NCBI RefSeq assembly: GCF_004010325.2
Contig: NZ_SADR02000017.1
Coordinates: 62,001-126,000, forward strand
Source: Mesorhizobium sp. M00.F.Ca.ET.216.01.1.1
GTDB taxonomy: Bacteria > Pseudomonadota > Alphaproteobacteria > Rhizobiales > Rhizobiaceae
Reading direction: 5' to 3'
DNA length: 64,000 nucleotides
The notes under the pieces are model-generated. The model made no database searches, was not told the DNA's origin, and worked only from the letters and a program-made list of their open reading frames with translations. Both the position numbers and the translations under genes were made by a program. How positions within the stretch are numbered: the first letter of the stretch is position 1; the number at the start of each line of letters is the position of its first letter. Positions 27,519 through 35,974 of the stretch are shown here, in pieces.

Positions 27519-29894
27519 TCATTGGGCGCTGGCGACCGGCGCCACCAGCGAGGTGATGCGGCGGATGGCAACACGGCGGTTCTCGCGGTTGGGTCCCGGC
27601 GTGTTGACCTTAAGATACTCCTCGCCGTAACCCTGTGTCGTCAGGTTCTCGGCCGGGATGGCGAAGGCGTTGGTCAAGGCTTCGGCAACCGCCTCGGCGC
27701 GTCGGTCGGACAGGGCGAGGTTCGCATCCGGCGTGCCGACGGCGTCGGTATGGCCTTCAATCAGGAAGGTTTCCGCCGGGTTCTTCTTCAGCAGCTTGTC
27801 CATGGCATTGGCGACACCCTCCAGCTTCTGCACCTCGCTGTCGGAGATCGAAGCCGAACCGAATTCGAAGTTCAGCGTATCGAGGTCGATCCGGCGGACA
27901 ATGTCGCGCACTCGGGAAGAGCGCTTGACCTCGTCGATCGAATAGAGACGCTGAACCCTCTCCACCGGCGGCTGTTCGAGGAAGGTGTAGTAGTCGTCCG
28001 GATCCTCGACCTCTTCGGAGTCCAGAATGTACTCCTCGCGCGGGACGGTGAGCCGCAACGGCGGCAGGTCATCACCGGGATCGCGCCATTCGTCAACGTC
28101 CTGATAGTACCGCTCGTCGACATAGCTCAGCACATATTCGTGCCCGTCGGGCGTGATGCGTGAGCGCCGGATGACATCGCCGTAGCGGTTGCGGATGGTG
28201 ACGATCTGGTTGCCATTGTCACGCACCACGATTTCGCGGGTACGGTCGTCCGGCAGATCCTCATAATAGACATCCCTGGCGCCACGGTGCATGCGCGGGG
28301 CATCGCTGCTTTCCACCATCGTCTGGTTGTTGAATTGGAGGATGACGCGGTCGCCGAATTCCCTGACGACGTTGGCACCTTGCGGGCGCGGACGACGACG
28401 AACATCCTCGACATCGGGCGCTCGCTCGACGCGCTTGCCCTTTTCCTCCGTTACCGGAACCATCTTTTCAGGCTTGATTGCCTGCTGGGCCGCCTTGTCG
28501 TCGGTAGGTGGCGGTCCCTGGTCGACCGGAGCCGGCTGTAGCGCTTCCGCCTGAGTGCCGTTCTGCTGGACCGGCTGACCGCCCTCCTGGCCAGCGGCCT
28601 TTTCGCCAGCGCCGACCTGGCCACCACGATCCTTGCCACCCTTGCGCTTGCGCAGCACATCTTTCTGGCTGTCGAGGACGGGGGCGGCGTTCTGGTCGGC
28701 CGCAGCTTCGCCTTGGGCCGGTGCTGCCTGCTCGCCCGTTGAAGGCTGCTGCTCGCCTGTCACCGGCTGCTCGCCAACGGGCTTCTTGCCACGTTTCTTC
28801 ACCTTGTCCTGAGGCTGTTCGCCCTGAGCGGGAGCCGCCTGCTGCTCGGTCGGCGTCGGCTGGCCTTCCGGCTCTGCAGCGGGGCCGGTCAATTCAGCAG
28901 GCTTCTTGCGCTTGCCCGGCTTTTGTCCGGGCTCGGCAGTCGGAGCCTGTTCTGCCGGGGCAGCCTCGATCTGCTGGTTCTGTCTTTGCTTCTTCTTGCG
29001 TGGATTGACGTTCGGCTGGTTGTCGTTTGCGGGCGCTGCCTGTTCGGCTGGTTGTTCCGCTGGGGCCGCTTCGATCTGCTTTTGCTGGTTGCGCCGCTTC
29101 TTGCGGGGTTGTTCGGGCTCGGCTGGAGCGACTTGCTCGGTCGGAACGGATTCGGTTTGCTGCTGCTGGTTGCGCCGCTTCTTGCGGGGTTGTTCGGACT
29201 CGGTCGGCGCGACCTGCTCGGCCGGAACGGATTCGGTTTGCTGCTGCAGGTTGCGCCGCTTCTTGCGGGGTTGCTGTTCGGGCTCGGCCGGCGCGACCTG
29301 CTCGGCCGGGGCAGATTCGGTTTGCTGCTGCAGGTTGCGCCGCTTCTTGCGGGGTTGCTGTTCGGGCTCGGCCGGCGCGACCTGCTCGGCCGGGGCAGAT
29401 TCGGTTTGCTGCTGCAGGTTGCGCCGCTTCTTGCGGGGTTGCTGTTCGGGCTCGGCCGGCGCGACCTGCTCGGCCGGGGCAGATTCGGTTTGCTGCTGCA
29501 GGTTGCGCCGCTTCTTGCGGGGTTGCTGTTCGGGCTCGGCCGGCGCGACCTGCTCGGCCGGGGCAGATTCGGTTTGCTGCTGCAGGTTGCGCCGCTTCTT
29601 GCGGGGTTGTTCGGACTCGGCCGGCGCGACCTGCTCCGCCGGAGCGGATTCCTGTTGCCGCTGCTGGTCGCGCCTCTTCTTTCTGGGTTGCTCAGGCTCT
29701 GCCTGCTGGTTTTGCGCGCAGGCCTCGGCCGACTCGCCCTCGGCGCAATTCGATTGCACTGGCATGAGCTGCGCTGCAGTGTGTTGCAAGGGGCCAAATG
29801 CGGCACTGCCTTGCAGCGGGAAAGCACCTAACGGCGCCGACGCCATCAGCAAGCCGAAAGCGGTACCTGCCAGTATCCGTGGGGGGCGTTTCAT
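27519..29894 (-). CDS. OmpA-family outer-membrane protein with long basic/Gln repeat region
   Basis: This 791-residue exported protein begins with a signal peptide (KRPPRILAGTAFGLLMASAPLG...). The next 250 residues hold tandem units of about 28 residues such as PAEQVAPAEPEQQ-PRKKRRNLQQQTESA, at least eight in all with the central ones nearly identical. A Pro/Gln-rich spacer follows, then a beta-rich middle (REFGDRVILQFNNQTMVES, ILDSEEVEDPDDYY). The C-terminal OmpA peptidoglycan-binding domain has FLIEGHTDAVGTPDANLALS and RRAEAVAEAL. The start at 29894 gives the signal peptide. The repeat probably spans the periplasm. Confidence 0.9.
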   Translation of the reverse strand: MKRPPRILAGTAFGLLMASAPLGAFPLQGSAAFGPLQHTAAQLMPVQSNCAEGESAEACAQNQQAEPEQPRKKRRDQQRQQESAPAEQVAPAESEQPRKKRRNLQQQTESAPAEQVAPAEPEQQPRKKRRNLQQQTESAPAEQVAPAEPEQQPRKKRRNLQQQTESAPAEQVAPAEPEQQPRKKRRNLQQQTESAPAEQVAPAEPEQQPRKKRRNLQQQTESVPAEQVAPTESEQPRKKRRNQQQQTESVPTEQVAPAEPEQPRKKRRNQQKQIEAAPAEQPAEQAAPANDNQPNVNPRKKKQRQNQQIEAAPAEQAPTAEPGQKPGKRKKPAELTGPAAEPEGQPTPTEQQAAPAQGEQPQDKVKKRGKKPVGEQPVTGEQQPSTGEQAAPAQGEAAADQNAAPVLDSQKDVLRKRKGGKDRGGQVGAGEKAAGQEGGQPVQQNGTQAEALQPAPVDQGPPPTDDKAAQQAIKPEKMVPVTEEKGKRVERAPDVEDVRRRPRPQGANVVREFGDRVILQFNNQTMVESSDAPRMHRGARDVYYEDLPDDRTREIVVRDNGNQIVTIRNRYGDVIRRSRITPDGHEYVLSYVDERYYQDVDEWRDPGDDLPPLRLTVPREEYILDSEEVEDPDDYYTFLEQPPVERVQRLYSIDEVKRSSRVRDIVRRIDLDTLNFEFGSASISDSEVQKLEGVANAMDKLLKKNPAETFLIEGHTDAVGTPDANLALSDRRAEAVAEALTNAFAIPAENLTTQGYGEEYLKVNTPGPNRENRRVAIRRITSLVAPVASAQ
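29090..29690. repeat. Tandem 84-base coding repeat within the OmpA-family gene
   Basis: Units of 84 bases (28 codons) encode PRKKRRN-type blocks; the four or five in 29230 to 29600 are almost identical in DNA, while the outer units differ by substitutions and by one Gln codon (EQQP versus EQP). DNA-level identity points to recent slippage or recombination, so copy number may vary between strains. Confidence 0.9.
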
Positions 29895-30095
29895 CTCAAA
29901 AATTCTCCTGTGGGGTCCCATCCCTGCCCAAACTTTCATCATCCGGATTTGGTTCCGGTTTGCAGGCATTAGCGGCAATCAAGGACGATCGACCGGCGTT
30001 TTGAAGGCGACTTCGTGTTTTTCATATGGTGCTGGCCGGGGTTTAAGCCTGCTTCGCCGCTTGACCTTGCCGCCAGCGAGGGCCACATCGGCACG

Positions 30096-30542
30096 ATGGA
30101 TACGCCATTCTGGAAAACCAAGACGCTCGAGGAGATGACCCCGGCCGAGTGGGAATCGCTCTGCGACGGCTGCGGCAAGTGCTGCCTGTCGAAACTCGAG
30201 GACGAAGACACTGGCGAGATCTACTGGACAAGCGTCGGCTGCCGGCTGTTCGATGCCAAGACCTGCCGCTGTTCCGACTATGCCAACCGGCTGGCGCGCG
30301 TTCCCGACTGCGTCGGCCTGACGCCGCAGAATGTGCGCACCATCAGCTGGCTGCCCAAGACCTGCGCCTACCGGCTGGTCGCCGAAGGCCACGATCTCTA
30401 CTGGTGGCACAAGCTCGTTTCGGGAAGCGCCGAGACCGTGCATGAGGCTGGCATCTCGATCCGCGGCCGGGTCAAGGCCAAAGAGACCGACCTTGCCGAG
30501 CCCGACGACTATTTCGAGTACATGCTCGACGACGAGCCTTAG
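30096..30542 (+). CDS. YcgN-family cysteine-cluster protein (UPF0260)
   Basis: This 148-residue protein has the family's cysteine cluster: LCDGCGKCCLSKLEDEDTGE, then TSVGCRLFDAKTCRCSDY, with further cysteines at PDCVGL and KTCAYR. Together these give a possible iron-sulfur or zinc site. The N-terminus FWKTKTLEEMTPAEWESLC and the C-terminal EPDDYFEYMLDD are conserved. The start at 30096 matches the family; the frame extends to 30015. The function is unknown. Confidence 0.92.
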   Translation: MDTPFWKTKTLEEMTPAEWESLCDGCGKCCLSKLEDEDTGEIYWTSVGCRLFDAKTCRCSDYANRLARVPDCVGLTPQNVRTISWLPKTCAYRLVAEGHDLYWWHKLVSGSAETVHEAGISIRGRVKAKETDLAEPDDYFEYMLDDEP

Positions 30543-30821
30543 CGCCGCGCTGGCTTCGCCTCGTTGAGCACCGAATCCGGCTCACATCATGCTGAACCTT
30601 ACTGTCCACAGGCCACGTGGCAGCCTATTATGGACCTGGGATGGCCCCCCATCCGAAGTCCATGAGGAGTTCTTGTTACATGAACGGGAAATGAACGACC
30701 GGTTCGTAAAAAGTTCAGGCAGGGAGGCGCATTCTCCGCCCATCGGTTCGACCAAGGCACCGGTTCGACCAAGACACAGTCGACCAAGGCGGGCGAAAGC
30801 CCTCAACAAGGAGAGAAGACA
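30543..30821. other. Intergenic region with short GTTCGACCAAG repeats
   Basis: These 279 bases carry no supportable gene. Between 30745 and 30790 the phrase TCGACCAAG recurs three times (GGTTCGACCAAGG, GGTTCGACCAAGA, AGTCGACCAAGG), probably within the leader of the gene at 30822, which has AAGGAG ten bases upstream of its ATG. Confidence 0.45.
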
Positions 30822-31178
30822 ATGTTCAATACGATCAAGACGGCAGCCCTTTCGGCCCTTGTCGGCCTCGGCACGCTTGCCGCGATCCCCGCTCATGCGG
30901 ACAGCATCTATCTCGGCTTCGGCAATGACAACGATCCCCGCGTCGGCGTCTACACCGGGGGTGATGACCGCTACTACCGCGAGCACCGCCGCGAGCGCGA
31001 CTGGCGCAGGTCCTGCTCGCCGGAGCGCGCCCTCGACAAGGCCGAGCGCATGGGCCTGCACCGCGCCCGCATCGTCGACATCAGCCGCCGCACGGTCAAG
31101 GTCGCTGGCCGCCAGTACGGCGACCGCGTGGTGATCGTGTTCGCCAACGAGCGCGGCTGCCCGGTCATCTACCGCTAA
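30822..31178 (+). CDS. Small secreted hypothetical protein
   Basis: This 118-residue protein has a clear signal peptide (TIKTAALSALVGLGTLAAIPAHA, cleavage after about residue 26). The mature part is charged and Arg-rich (YYREHRRERDWRR), with two cysteines (RRSCSPERA and ERGCPVIYR) that could form a disulfide. A central segment KAERMGLHRARIVDISRRTVKVAGRQYGDRV resembles short rhizobial periplasmic proteins. No function can be assigned. Confidence 0.75.
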   Translation: MFNTIKTAALSALVGLGTLAAIPAHADSIYLGFGNDNDPRVGVYTGGDDRYYREHRRERDWRRSCSPERALDKAERMGLHRARIVDISRRTVKVAGRQYGDRVVIVFANERGCPVIYR

Positions 31179-31407
31179 GGCATTGTCGAGAAGGATTTTT
31201 TCGAGCCCTGCGGTCCGAAAAGATCAGCCCCGGAGGATCAGTCCTGCGGGGTTTTTCTTGCGCTGCGATCGACGCCGACCAGGACGGTGGTTCCCTTTGG
31301 CAGATCTCCGGCCATCCCGGTTGAGCCGGCCCGATAGAGCCGGCATGGCGCCCTGCTTGATCCCGATCTTTTCGAGATACGGTTTGGGATCAGGGTTCAG
31401 ACGGCGA

Positions 31408-32118
31408 TCATTTCAACTCGAAAGTGACGGTGACCTGCACCGCGTAGGAATTTTCGCCGGCCTGCACCGGAACCGAGGCTCCGGCCGCGTCGAAGGCCTT
31501 GGCGTTCATCGGTATCGGCGGCGGCGCGACGTTCTGGTCGGTGATTTCCAGCACCCGCCCGATGCTGACGCCGGCGGCTTCGGCCAGCGTCCTGGCCTTG
31601 GCCATGGCGTCGGCGACCGCCTTCTTGCGGGCTTCGGTGACGGCTGCCGACGGATCGTCGTTGGAAAACGAGATGCCGCCGCCCTGGTTGACGCCAAGCG
31701 ACACCGCCTTGTCGAGAATCTCACCGGTCTTGTCGATGTCGCGGATGCGCACCGAAAGCGTGTTGGTCACCTGATAGGCAATGAGCTCGGCCTCCTGGCT
31801 GCCGTCCGGCTTGTTGGTGTAGTTGTAGCGCGGGTTGATCTGGATACCGGCGGTCTGCAGGTCGCGCTCCTTGATGCCGGAAGATTTCATTGCCGCGATC
31901 ACGGCGGCCATGGCATCGTTGTTGGCATCGAGCGCGGCGCGCGCGGTCTTGGCCTCGCGCATGACGCTGAGCGTCAGCAGCGCCAGATCGGGAGCCGCGG
32001 TCGCCTGGCCTTCGCCCGACACGATGATGCGGGGCGGTGGCGGCGAATCGGTGGCGCCGGCCATCGCCGGAAAAGCGATTGCGGCGGCGAGCGCCAGGGG
32101 CAAAAAGTGTCTGGTCAT
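31408..32118 (-). CDS. SIMPL-domain (DUF541) periplasmic protein
   Basis: This 236-residue exported protein has a signal peptide (RHFLPLALAAAIAFPAMAGA) and the SIMPL domain. Visible parts are RIIVSGEGQATAAPDLALLTLSV, LQTAGIQINPRYNY, TNTLSVRIRDIDKTGEILDKAV and a C-terminal VQVTVTFELK. Related Brucella and E. coli proteins form ring-shaped periplasmic oligomers and are tied to oxidative or membrane stress. AAGGAGA lies seven bases before the ATG. It is the last core gene before the tRNA. Confidence 0.9.
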   Translation of the reverse strand: MTRHFLPLALAAAIAFPAMAGATDSPPPPRIIVSGEGQATAAPDLALLTLSVMREAKTARAALDANNDAMAAVIAAMKSSGIKERDLQTAGIQINPRYNYTNKPDGSQEAELIAYQVTNTLSVRIRDIDKTGEILDKAVSLGVNQGGGISFSNDDPSAAVTEARKKAVADAMAKARTLAEAAGVSIGRVLEITDQNVAPPPIPMNAKAFDAAGASVPVQAGENSYAVQVTVTFELK

Positions 32119-32364
32119 GAAAAATCTCCTTGGTCTGCGATCCAGTCGCCCTTCGACCACCACATCGGCCCGAAATCGGAATCGCTTCTGTTGCGATGGC
32201 CTCCGGTCCGGAAAAGCACGATGCGTAGGTACAAAGGTTATTGCGTACGTCCGTGCGGACGCACGTCGCCCTAGCGCGCCAATATGGGCTGATTTGGGCG
32301 ATCTCGGCCAGCCCGTCCGGAAAGCCTTGTGCGGTTCGGCGAAAAACACTAATCCAGCCGCGTG

Positions 32365-32440
32365 GGGCCTGTAGCTCAATGGTTAGAGCCGGCGGCTCAT
32401 AACCGCTTGGTTGGGGGTTCGAGTCCCTCCGGGCCCACCA
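32365..32440 (+). tRNA. tRNA with CAT anticodon (tRNA-Ile2 or tRNA-Met)
   Basis: A full cloverleaf of 76 bases with encoded CCA. The acceptor stem is GGGCCTG/CGGGCCC with one G-T pair, the D-arm GCTCAATGGTTAGAGC, the anticodon loop CTCATAA and the T-loop GGTTCGAGTCC. CAT reads methionine unless the C is modified to lysidine; the GGCTCATAACCGCTTGG context resembles bacterial tRNA-Ile2 more than elongator tRNA-Met, but this is not certain. Its 3' end borders the accessory region. Confidence 0.93.
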
Positions 32441-32473
32441 TAACCATTGTTTTTATTCACAAAAAGTGCCCTC

Positions 32474-32508
32474 GGCCCAAAACGTTTTGGGCCCATTATG
32501 GGCCCAAA
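32474..32508. repeat. Overlapping GGGCCC palindromes at the island's left end (possible att or terminator)
   Basis: GGCCCAAAACGTTTTGGGCC (32474 to 32493) is a perfect 20-base palindrome. It overlaps TTTGGGCCCATTATGGGCCCAAA (32486 to 32508, one mismatch). The core GGGCCCA also ends the tRNA 34 bases upstream. The block lies between the tRNA 3' end and the stop of the integrase, where attL core or arm sites are expected; it could equally terminate the integrase transcript. Confidence 0.6.
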
Positions 32509-32546
32509 GCAGGACCGTGGTCCCGGTTTGTTCCGACTCGATTTGA

Positions 32547-33737
32547 TTATCTGACGATGCGGAGGTTTGCCCGCCGCTTCATGGCGTCGCGTTTGGCCTC
32601 GCGCTCGTTGATGGCACGAGCAATATCAACCGCGATCCGCTTCTTATTGGCCTCACGCACATACTCATCTGTTACCGTCATGGAGGAATGACCCATCGCC
32701 TCCATGATGGCGCGCGCCTGGATGTTGCATTCAGCGAGGTAGGTGCCGAAGGTGCGGCGCAGGCCATGAAGCGTGTAGCCGCTTGGAATTCCCGCCTGCC
32801 GCGTCCAGTGCTGCATCATGCCGGTCAGGCTCTTTTCCGAGAATGACCTGCCATAGGCGTTCTTTAAGACCGTGCCGCCTCTCGAGCGATCGAGCAGGTC
32901 CAAGGCCGTTGCTAGTTTGTCTACGACTGGAATGAACATCTCCCGCCCGCCATGGCGGTTGCGGTTCTTCTTCTGGCGGAAATCAAAGGCCTCGATTAGC
33001 ACCAGCGAGCCGTCGAACAGTTCGATCTCTTCGGTTAAAAGATCGTCCCACTCAAGAGCAGCGATATCGCCGCGCCGATTTCCAAGCCAGAACCCCAGTG
33101 CATAGCAGGTGCGCGCGGCTGTACCGATGGGGTGTCGCTCCTCGAACTTTTCGCGCATCGCAATTGGCCAAGCTGGGTTCTTGGTCGATTTGGGCACCCG
33201 CACGCGGATAGATAGCGACGGATCATCCTGCGGCTTGATCCATTTTTCGACATCGGTCGCGACCCATAGAAGCTTCTTGATGGCGACCAACGTGTGTTTG
33301 GCGACTGTGCGGTTCGTCCTGAAGATGCCTTCAATGATGGCGCGAAGCCGATCCGCGTCGAGATGTTCAACAGGAGTATTGCGCCAGGTGAGTGGGTAGT
33401 TGGGATCGACCGGCAGGTTGAGAAAACGCTCAATCAGTCGCGCATTCTTCTGCTGCGTGGCTTCATCAAAGCCCAACCACTCCATTGTCGTTTCAAGCCG
33501 GCGCGCGGCATGACCAAAGGTTTTTGGCAGTGCCCGACCGGGCAAATCGACGATAACTGCCTTCTTGCCTTGACCCTGCGTGGCCTTCTCGTAAGCCGCC
33601 TCGAACTCGGGATCGCCGGGCTTACCGGGAAGGCGGATTTCAGGCATGCCCTTTGCGCGGTAGCGATAGATTAGCTTGCCGTTCTTGAGGCGCGAAGATA
33701 CCCCAGGGTAACGGGCATCCTTAAATGGCCGAGCCAT
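32547..33737 (-). CDS. Tyrosine recombinase (island integrase 1)
   Basis: This 396-residue phage-type integrase lies 106 bases from the tRNA 3' end and reads towards it. Catalytic residues are visible: Arg in LGFWLGNRRGDIAALEWDD, His-x-x-Arg in LHGLRRTFGTYLAE, His in MEAMGHSSMTVTDEY, and the nucleophile Tyr in that same DEYV. The N-terminal part (about residues 65 to 170) is the arm/core-binding region. The start ATG at 33737 overlaps the upstream HTH gene by 17 bases, so the two are coupled. Confidence 0.92.
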   Translation of the reverse strand: MARPFKDARYPGVSSRLKNGKLIYRYRAKGMPEIRLPGKPGDPEFEAAYEKATQGQGKKAVIVDLPGRALPKTFGHAARRLETTMEWLGFDEATQQKNARLIERFLNLPVDPNYPLTWRNTPVEHLDADRLRAIIEGIFRTNRTVAKHTLVAIKKLLWVATDVEKWIKPQDDPSLSIRVRVPKSTKNPAWPIAMREKFEERHPIGTAARTCYALGFWLGNRRGDIAALEWDDLLTEEIELFDGSLVLIEAFDFRQKKNRNRHGGREMFIPVVDKLATALDLLDRSRGGTVLKNAYGRSFSEKSLTGMMQHWTRQAGIPSGYTLHGLRRTFGTYLAECNIQARAIMEAMGHSSMTVTDEYVREANKKRIAVDIARAINEREAKRDAMKRRANLRIVR

Positions 33738-33966
33738 CAAATGCTCCTTTCAGTCCGGGGGACCCTTTCAGACTCGCCCGTAGCGAAAGGGTTTTGCTTT
33801 TGATGGCAACGCGCAGGAGCACCGGGTAACGAAACCCTCTTCCTTGCTCTATGCCTTCAAAGGTGCGCCTCGGTATTCCCAGTACCTTGGCCGCGGCTTC
33901 GGCAGTAAACCCTTCCTTTGCCCGCCATGCTTTCACGTCTTGCGCAAGTTTCTCATTCTCGTTCAC
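33721..33966 (-). CDS. Small helix-turn-helix protein next to integrase
   Basis: This 81-residue protein (GTG start at 33966) carries an XRE-like helix-turn-helix: KLAQDVKAWRAKEGFTAEAAAKVLGIPRRTFEGIEQGRGFRYP. The C-terminus is basic and unstructured. It overlaps the integrase start and is likely in the same transcript, suggesting control of excision or integrase expression. Confidence 0.65.
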   Translation of the reverse strand: MNENEKLAQDVKAWRAKEGFTAEAAAKVLGIPRRTFEGIEQGRGFRYPVLLRVAIKSKTLSLRASLKGSPGLKGAFDGSAI

Positions 33967-34031
33967 ATCATGCCTTCCGCACGGGCTATCATCGTACTAC
34001 GCCTGCAGCGTATACGCAACGAGCGTAGTTG

Positions 34032-34283
34032 CTATCTTTTTTCCACGCCCCGTTTGCTTCGTTCCAACAGCTCTTGAAGGCCGCTGTCTTTGTCCGGCAA
34101 CGAGGTGAAAGCGATATCCAAGGCTACACGATCCCAGACAGCGCGGCTATTGATGCGCTTGGGCTTTGGCATACGCCCATCGGCAACCATCTCGTCAAAA
34201 AGCGTCGATCCGACACCGATGTAACGAGCTGCTTCCTCACGAGATAGCCCTCGTGGGGGATACGAGATTGCGTCACTCTTCAT
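34032..34283 (-). CDS. AlpA-like HTH protein (possible excisionase)
   Basis: This 83-residue protein from ATG 34283 has the AlpA/MerR-like DNA-binding motif LSREEAARYIGVGSTLFDEMVADGRMPKPKRINSRAVWDRVALD, read in parts, which is typical of recombination directionality factors beside island integrases. The longer frame to 34577 is rejected because the motif needs only the short form. It sits upstream of the HTH and integrase genes on the same strand. Confidence 0.75.
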   Translation of the reverse strand: MKSDAISYPPRGLSREEAARYIGVGSTLFDEMVADGRMPKPKRINSRAVWDRVALDIAFTSLPDKDSGLQELLERSKRGVEKR

Positions 34284-35060
34284 GGACGCTGCCTCGGTCC
34301 TGATACTCCGGGCGGGTTGGTGTCGAAGCACAAAGCCGCATCCTAGTTGCCATTTCGCTGCGAGCAGATCGTGTTGGGCTAAAATAAGAAGAGCCTCGTT
34401 AAGCGGAAGCGGCCTGACTAGCTCGTGCGGCGTAAACTGGTAGCAACGTGTGGACTGTGGATCACGGGAGGAGAGCGTTTCTAAGCGGACTCGTGGGGCA
34501 AGTCGGTGGACGGCTACATTGCATTGTGCACGACCGGGGCTAACCACCTGCGACATCCCGCTGGCCCTCTTGCGCACCCTCCCTCAGTGTCGAAATCGGA
34601 GCCGTTATCCCGAGGACCGTCGAAAAACCGCCGTCGCAGAGTTGCCACTCTTTGGTGCTGAAACCGATATTTCTAATCATATCGGTTTTAACTCATCGCT
34701 CAAACTTTAGATGGAGCAAGGCAATTTCGGCTCGTCGATCGAAGTCGACGAGGGCGCCGCACAACGATTGGCAGCTTTGCGCCAGGAGTGGCGATCAGCG
34801 AGCCACTACTCAGACGTCCCGTTTGGGCCGACAGTAGGCGGTCGGGTCTTGGCGAATGAAGATACGAAAGCAGCCGGTCACCGACGTGCTTCGCATGGCG
34901 TCCGGCTTCTCTGTTAGGATGTGTTTGAAAGACGATCGCTGCATGGTCCAAGTTTCGCCCTCGACACCAGCTCTCGATCTGGACATTAAGAAAAGTCCGC
35001 AGTGTTCGGAAGAATTCCGAACTCTACGGCCGCATCGTCAACGACATTGCGCCTGATCTG
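34284..35060. other. Region without a supportable gene
   Basis: About 780 bases upstream of the frameshifted gene. Several short frames exist on both strands, none with a ribosome site or family motif. The frame of the downstream pseudogene stays open back to about 34986 (LRKVRSVRKNSELYGRIVNDI), so its real start may lie in this stretch. Confidence 0.4.
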
Positions 35061-35843
35061 ATGAGAGACAGGTACACTTTCAAGGACTTGTCGGATTTCG
35101 AATACAGGGCTCGCGACGAATCGATCGGGCGGGCGTACATGGGGCACATCTATTGGACGGAGATGCTGTACCGGGCGCATATGGCTTCGGTCGCATCGGT
35201 GTTCCGTACGTCCAGGTGGATCAAGGTGGCGGTCCGCGAACATGAGGCGGGAAGTCTATATGGCTGCGCGTCGGCGTGTAGAAGCCTGATCGAATCCGCA
35301 GGCGATATAAACCACAGCCTGGGACCAGTGGCCCGGACGCTCGCCTACAACAAGGATGCGATACGAGCCGAGATTTCGGGTCAGGCTGGGGAGCCCATGC
35401 TGTCCGCTAAGGAGTTGGAAGACACGCTGATACACTTCACGCATGCCCGGAAGGTGCTGAAGACCGAAAAGACACCGGCAGTCGCAAGGCGATGCAGACC
35501 TTCCAGTACGTCGACCACGTGGATGGAATGAAGATTCCCGGCATAAAGCCGTTCCTACGCGAAACTTTGCGAGATCGGTCACCCGGCTGCCGACTCCGTG
35601 TCGGTGACCTTCGTTGCCAATGCCGGAGCCTGGATCGTAGACCCCGGCAACGAGATCGTCGTTCTCAAGGCGTTGCTCGCTGAACGGCAAGATACTCTCT
35701 CGGGCGTGCTAATGGCGTCGTTCAATGCCCCGCTCTTAATCCTAAGAACCCTTCACGCGTTCGATCTTTTCACGAGGCTGCGTAAGTACCATTTCGATGA
35801 AATTCCTGAGTGGAAGAAGATCCAAACCGCGCTGCGATCGTAG
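35061..35843 (+). pseudogene. Unknown helical protein gene broken by two frameshifts
   Basis: Three frames read as one protein in order. The first ends ...LIHFTHARKVLKTEKTPA (to about 35485), the second runs SRKAMQTFQYVDHVDGMKIPGIKPF (about 35486 to 35555), and the third continues YAKLCEIGHPAADSVSVTFVANAGAWI to the stop at 35843. Each break is an apparent single-base change. The visible protein is mainly helical and of unknown family (GHIYWTEMLYRAHMASVASVFRTSRW, YGCASACRSLIESAGDINHS). The start at 35061 is only the first ATG. It could be a decayed defence gene. Confidence 0.7.
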
Positions 35844-35974
35844 GCCATGAGCGGATCGAAAGACGTTCCGCCTTTCGACACGCATGGCGTGGATATTCGG
35901 TCTGCTAATCCTTCGAACACTTGCGTTCGGGCCCTCACGTCTCGCATAACTGCCATCACGAGGGGGAGGATTCG

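Noticed and set aside
29090..29690. Regularly spaced repeats resembling a CRISPR array
   Set aside because: The units are contiguous 84-base coding repeats without unique spacers and in frame with the OmpA-type gene.
28906..30138. Long plus-strand frames rich in Cys/Gly repeats opposite the OmpA-family gene
   Set aside because: They reflect translation of the 84-base repeat on the wrong strand. The minus-strand frame has a signal peptide and OmpA domain.
34284..34577. Long version of the AlpA-like gene starting at 34577
   Set aside because: The extra 98 residues have no features and the normal size of AlpA-like proteins fits the ATG at 34283.
34711..34917. A 68-codon frame before the frameshifted gene
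   Set aside because: No motif or convincing ribosome site.
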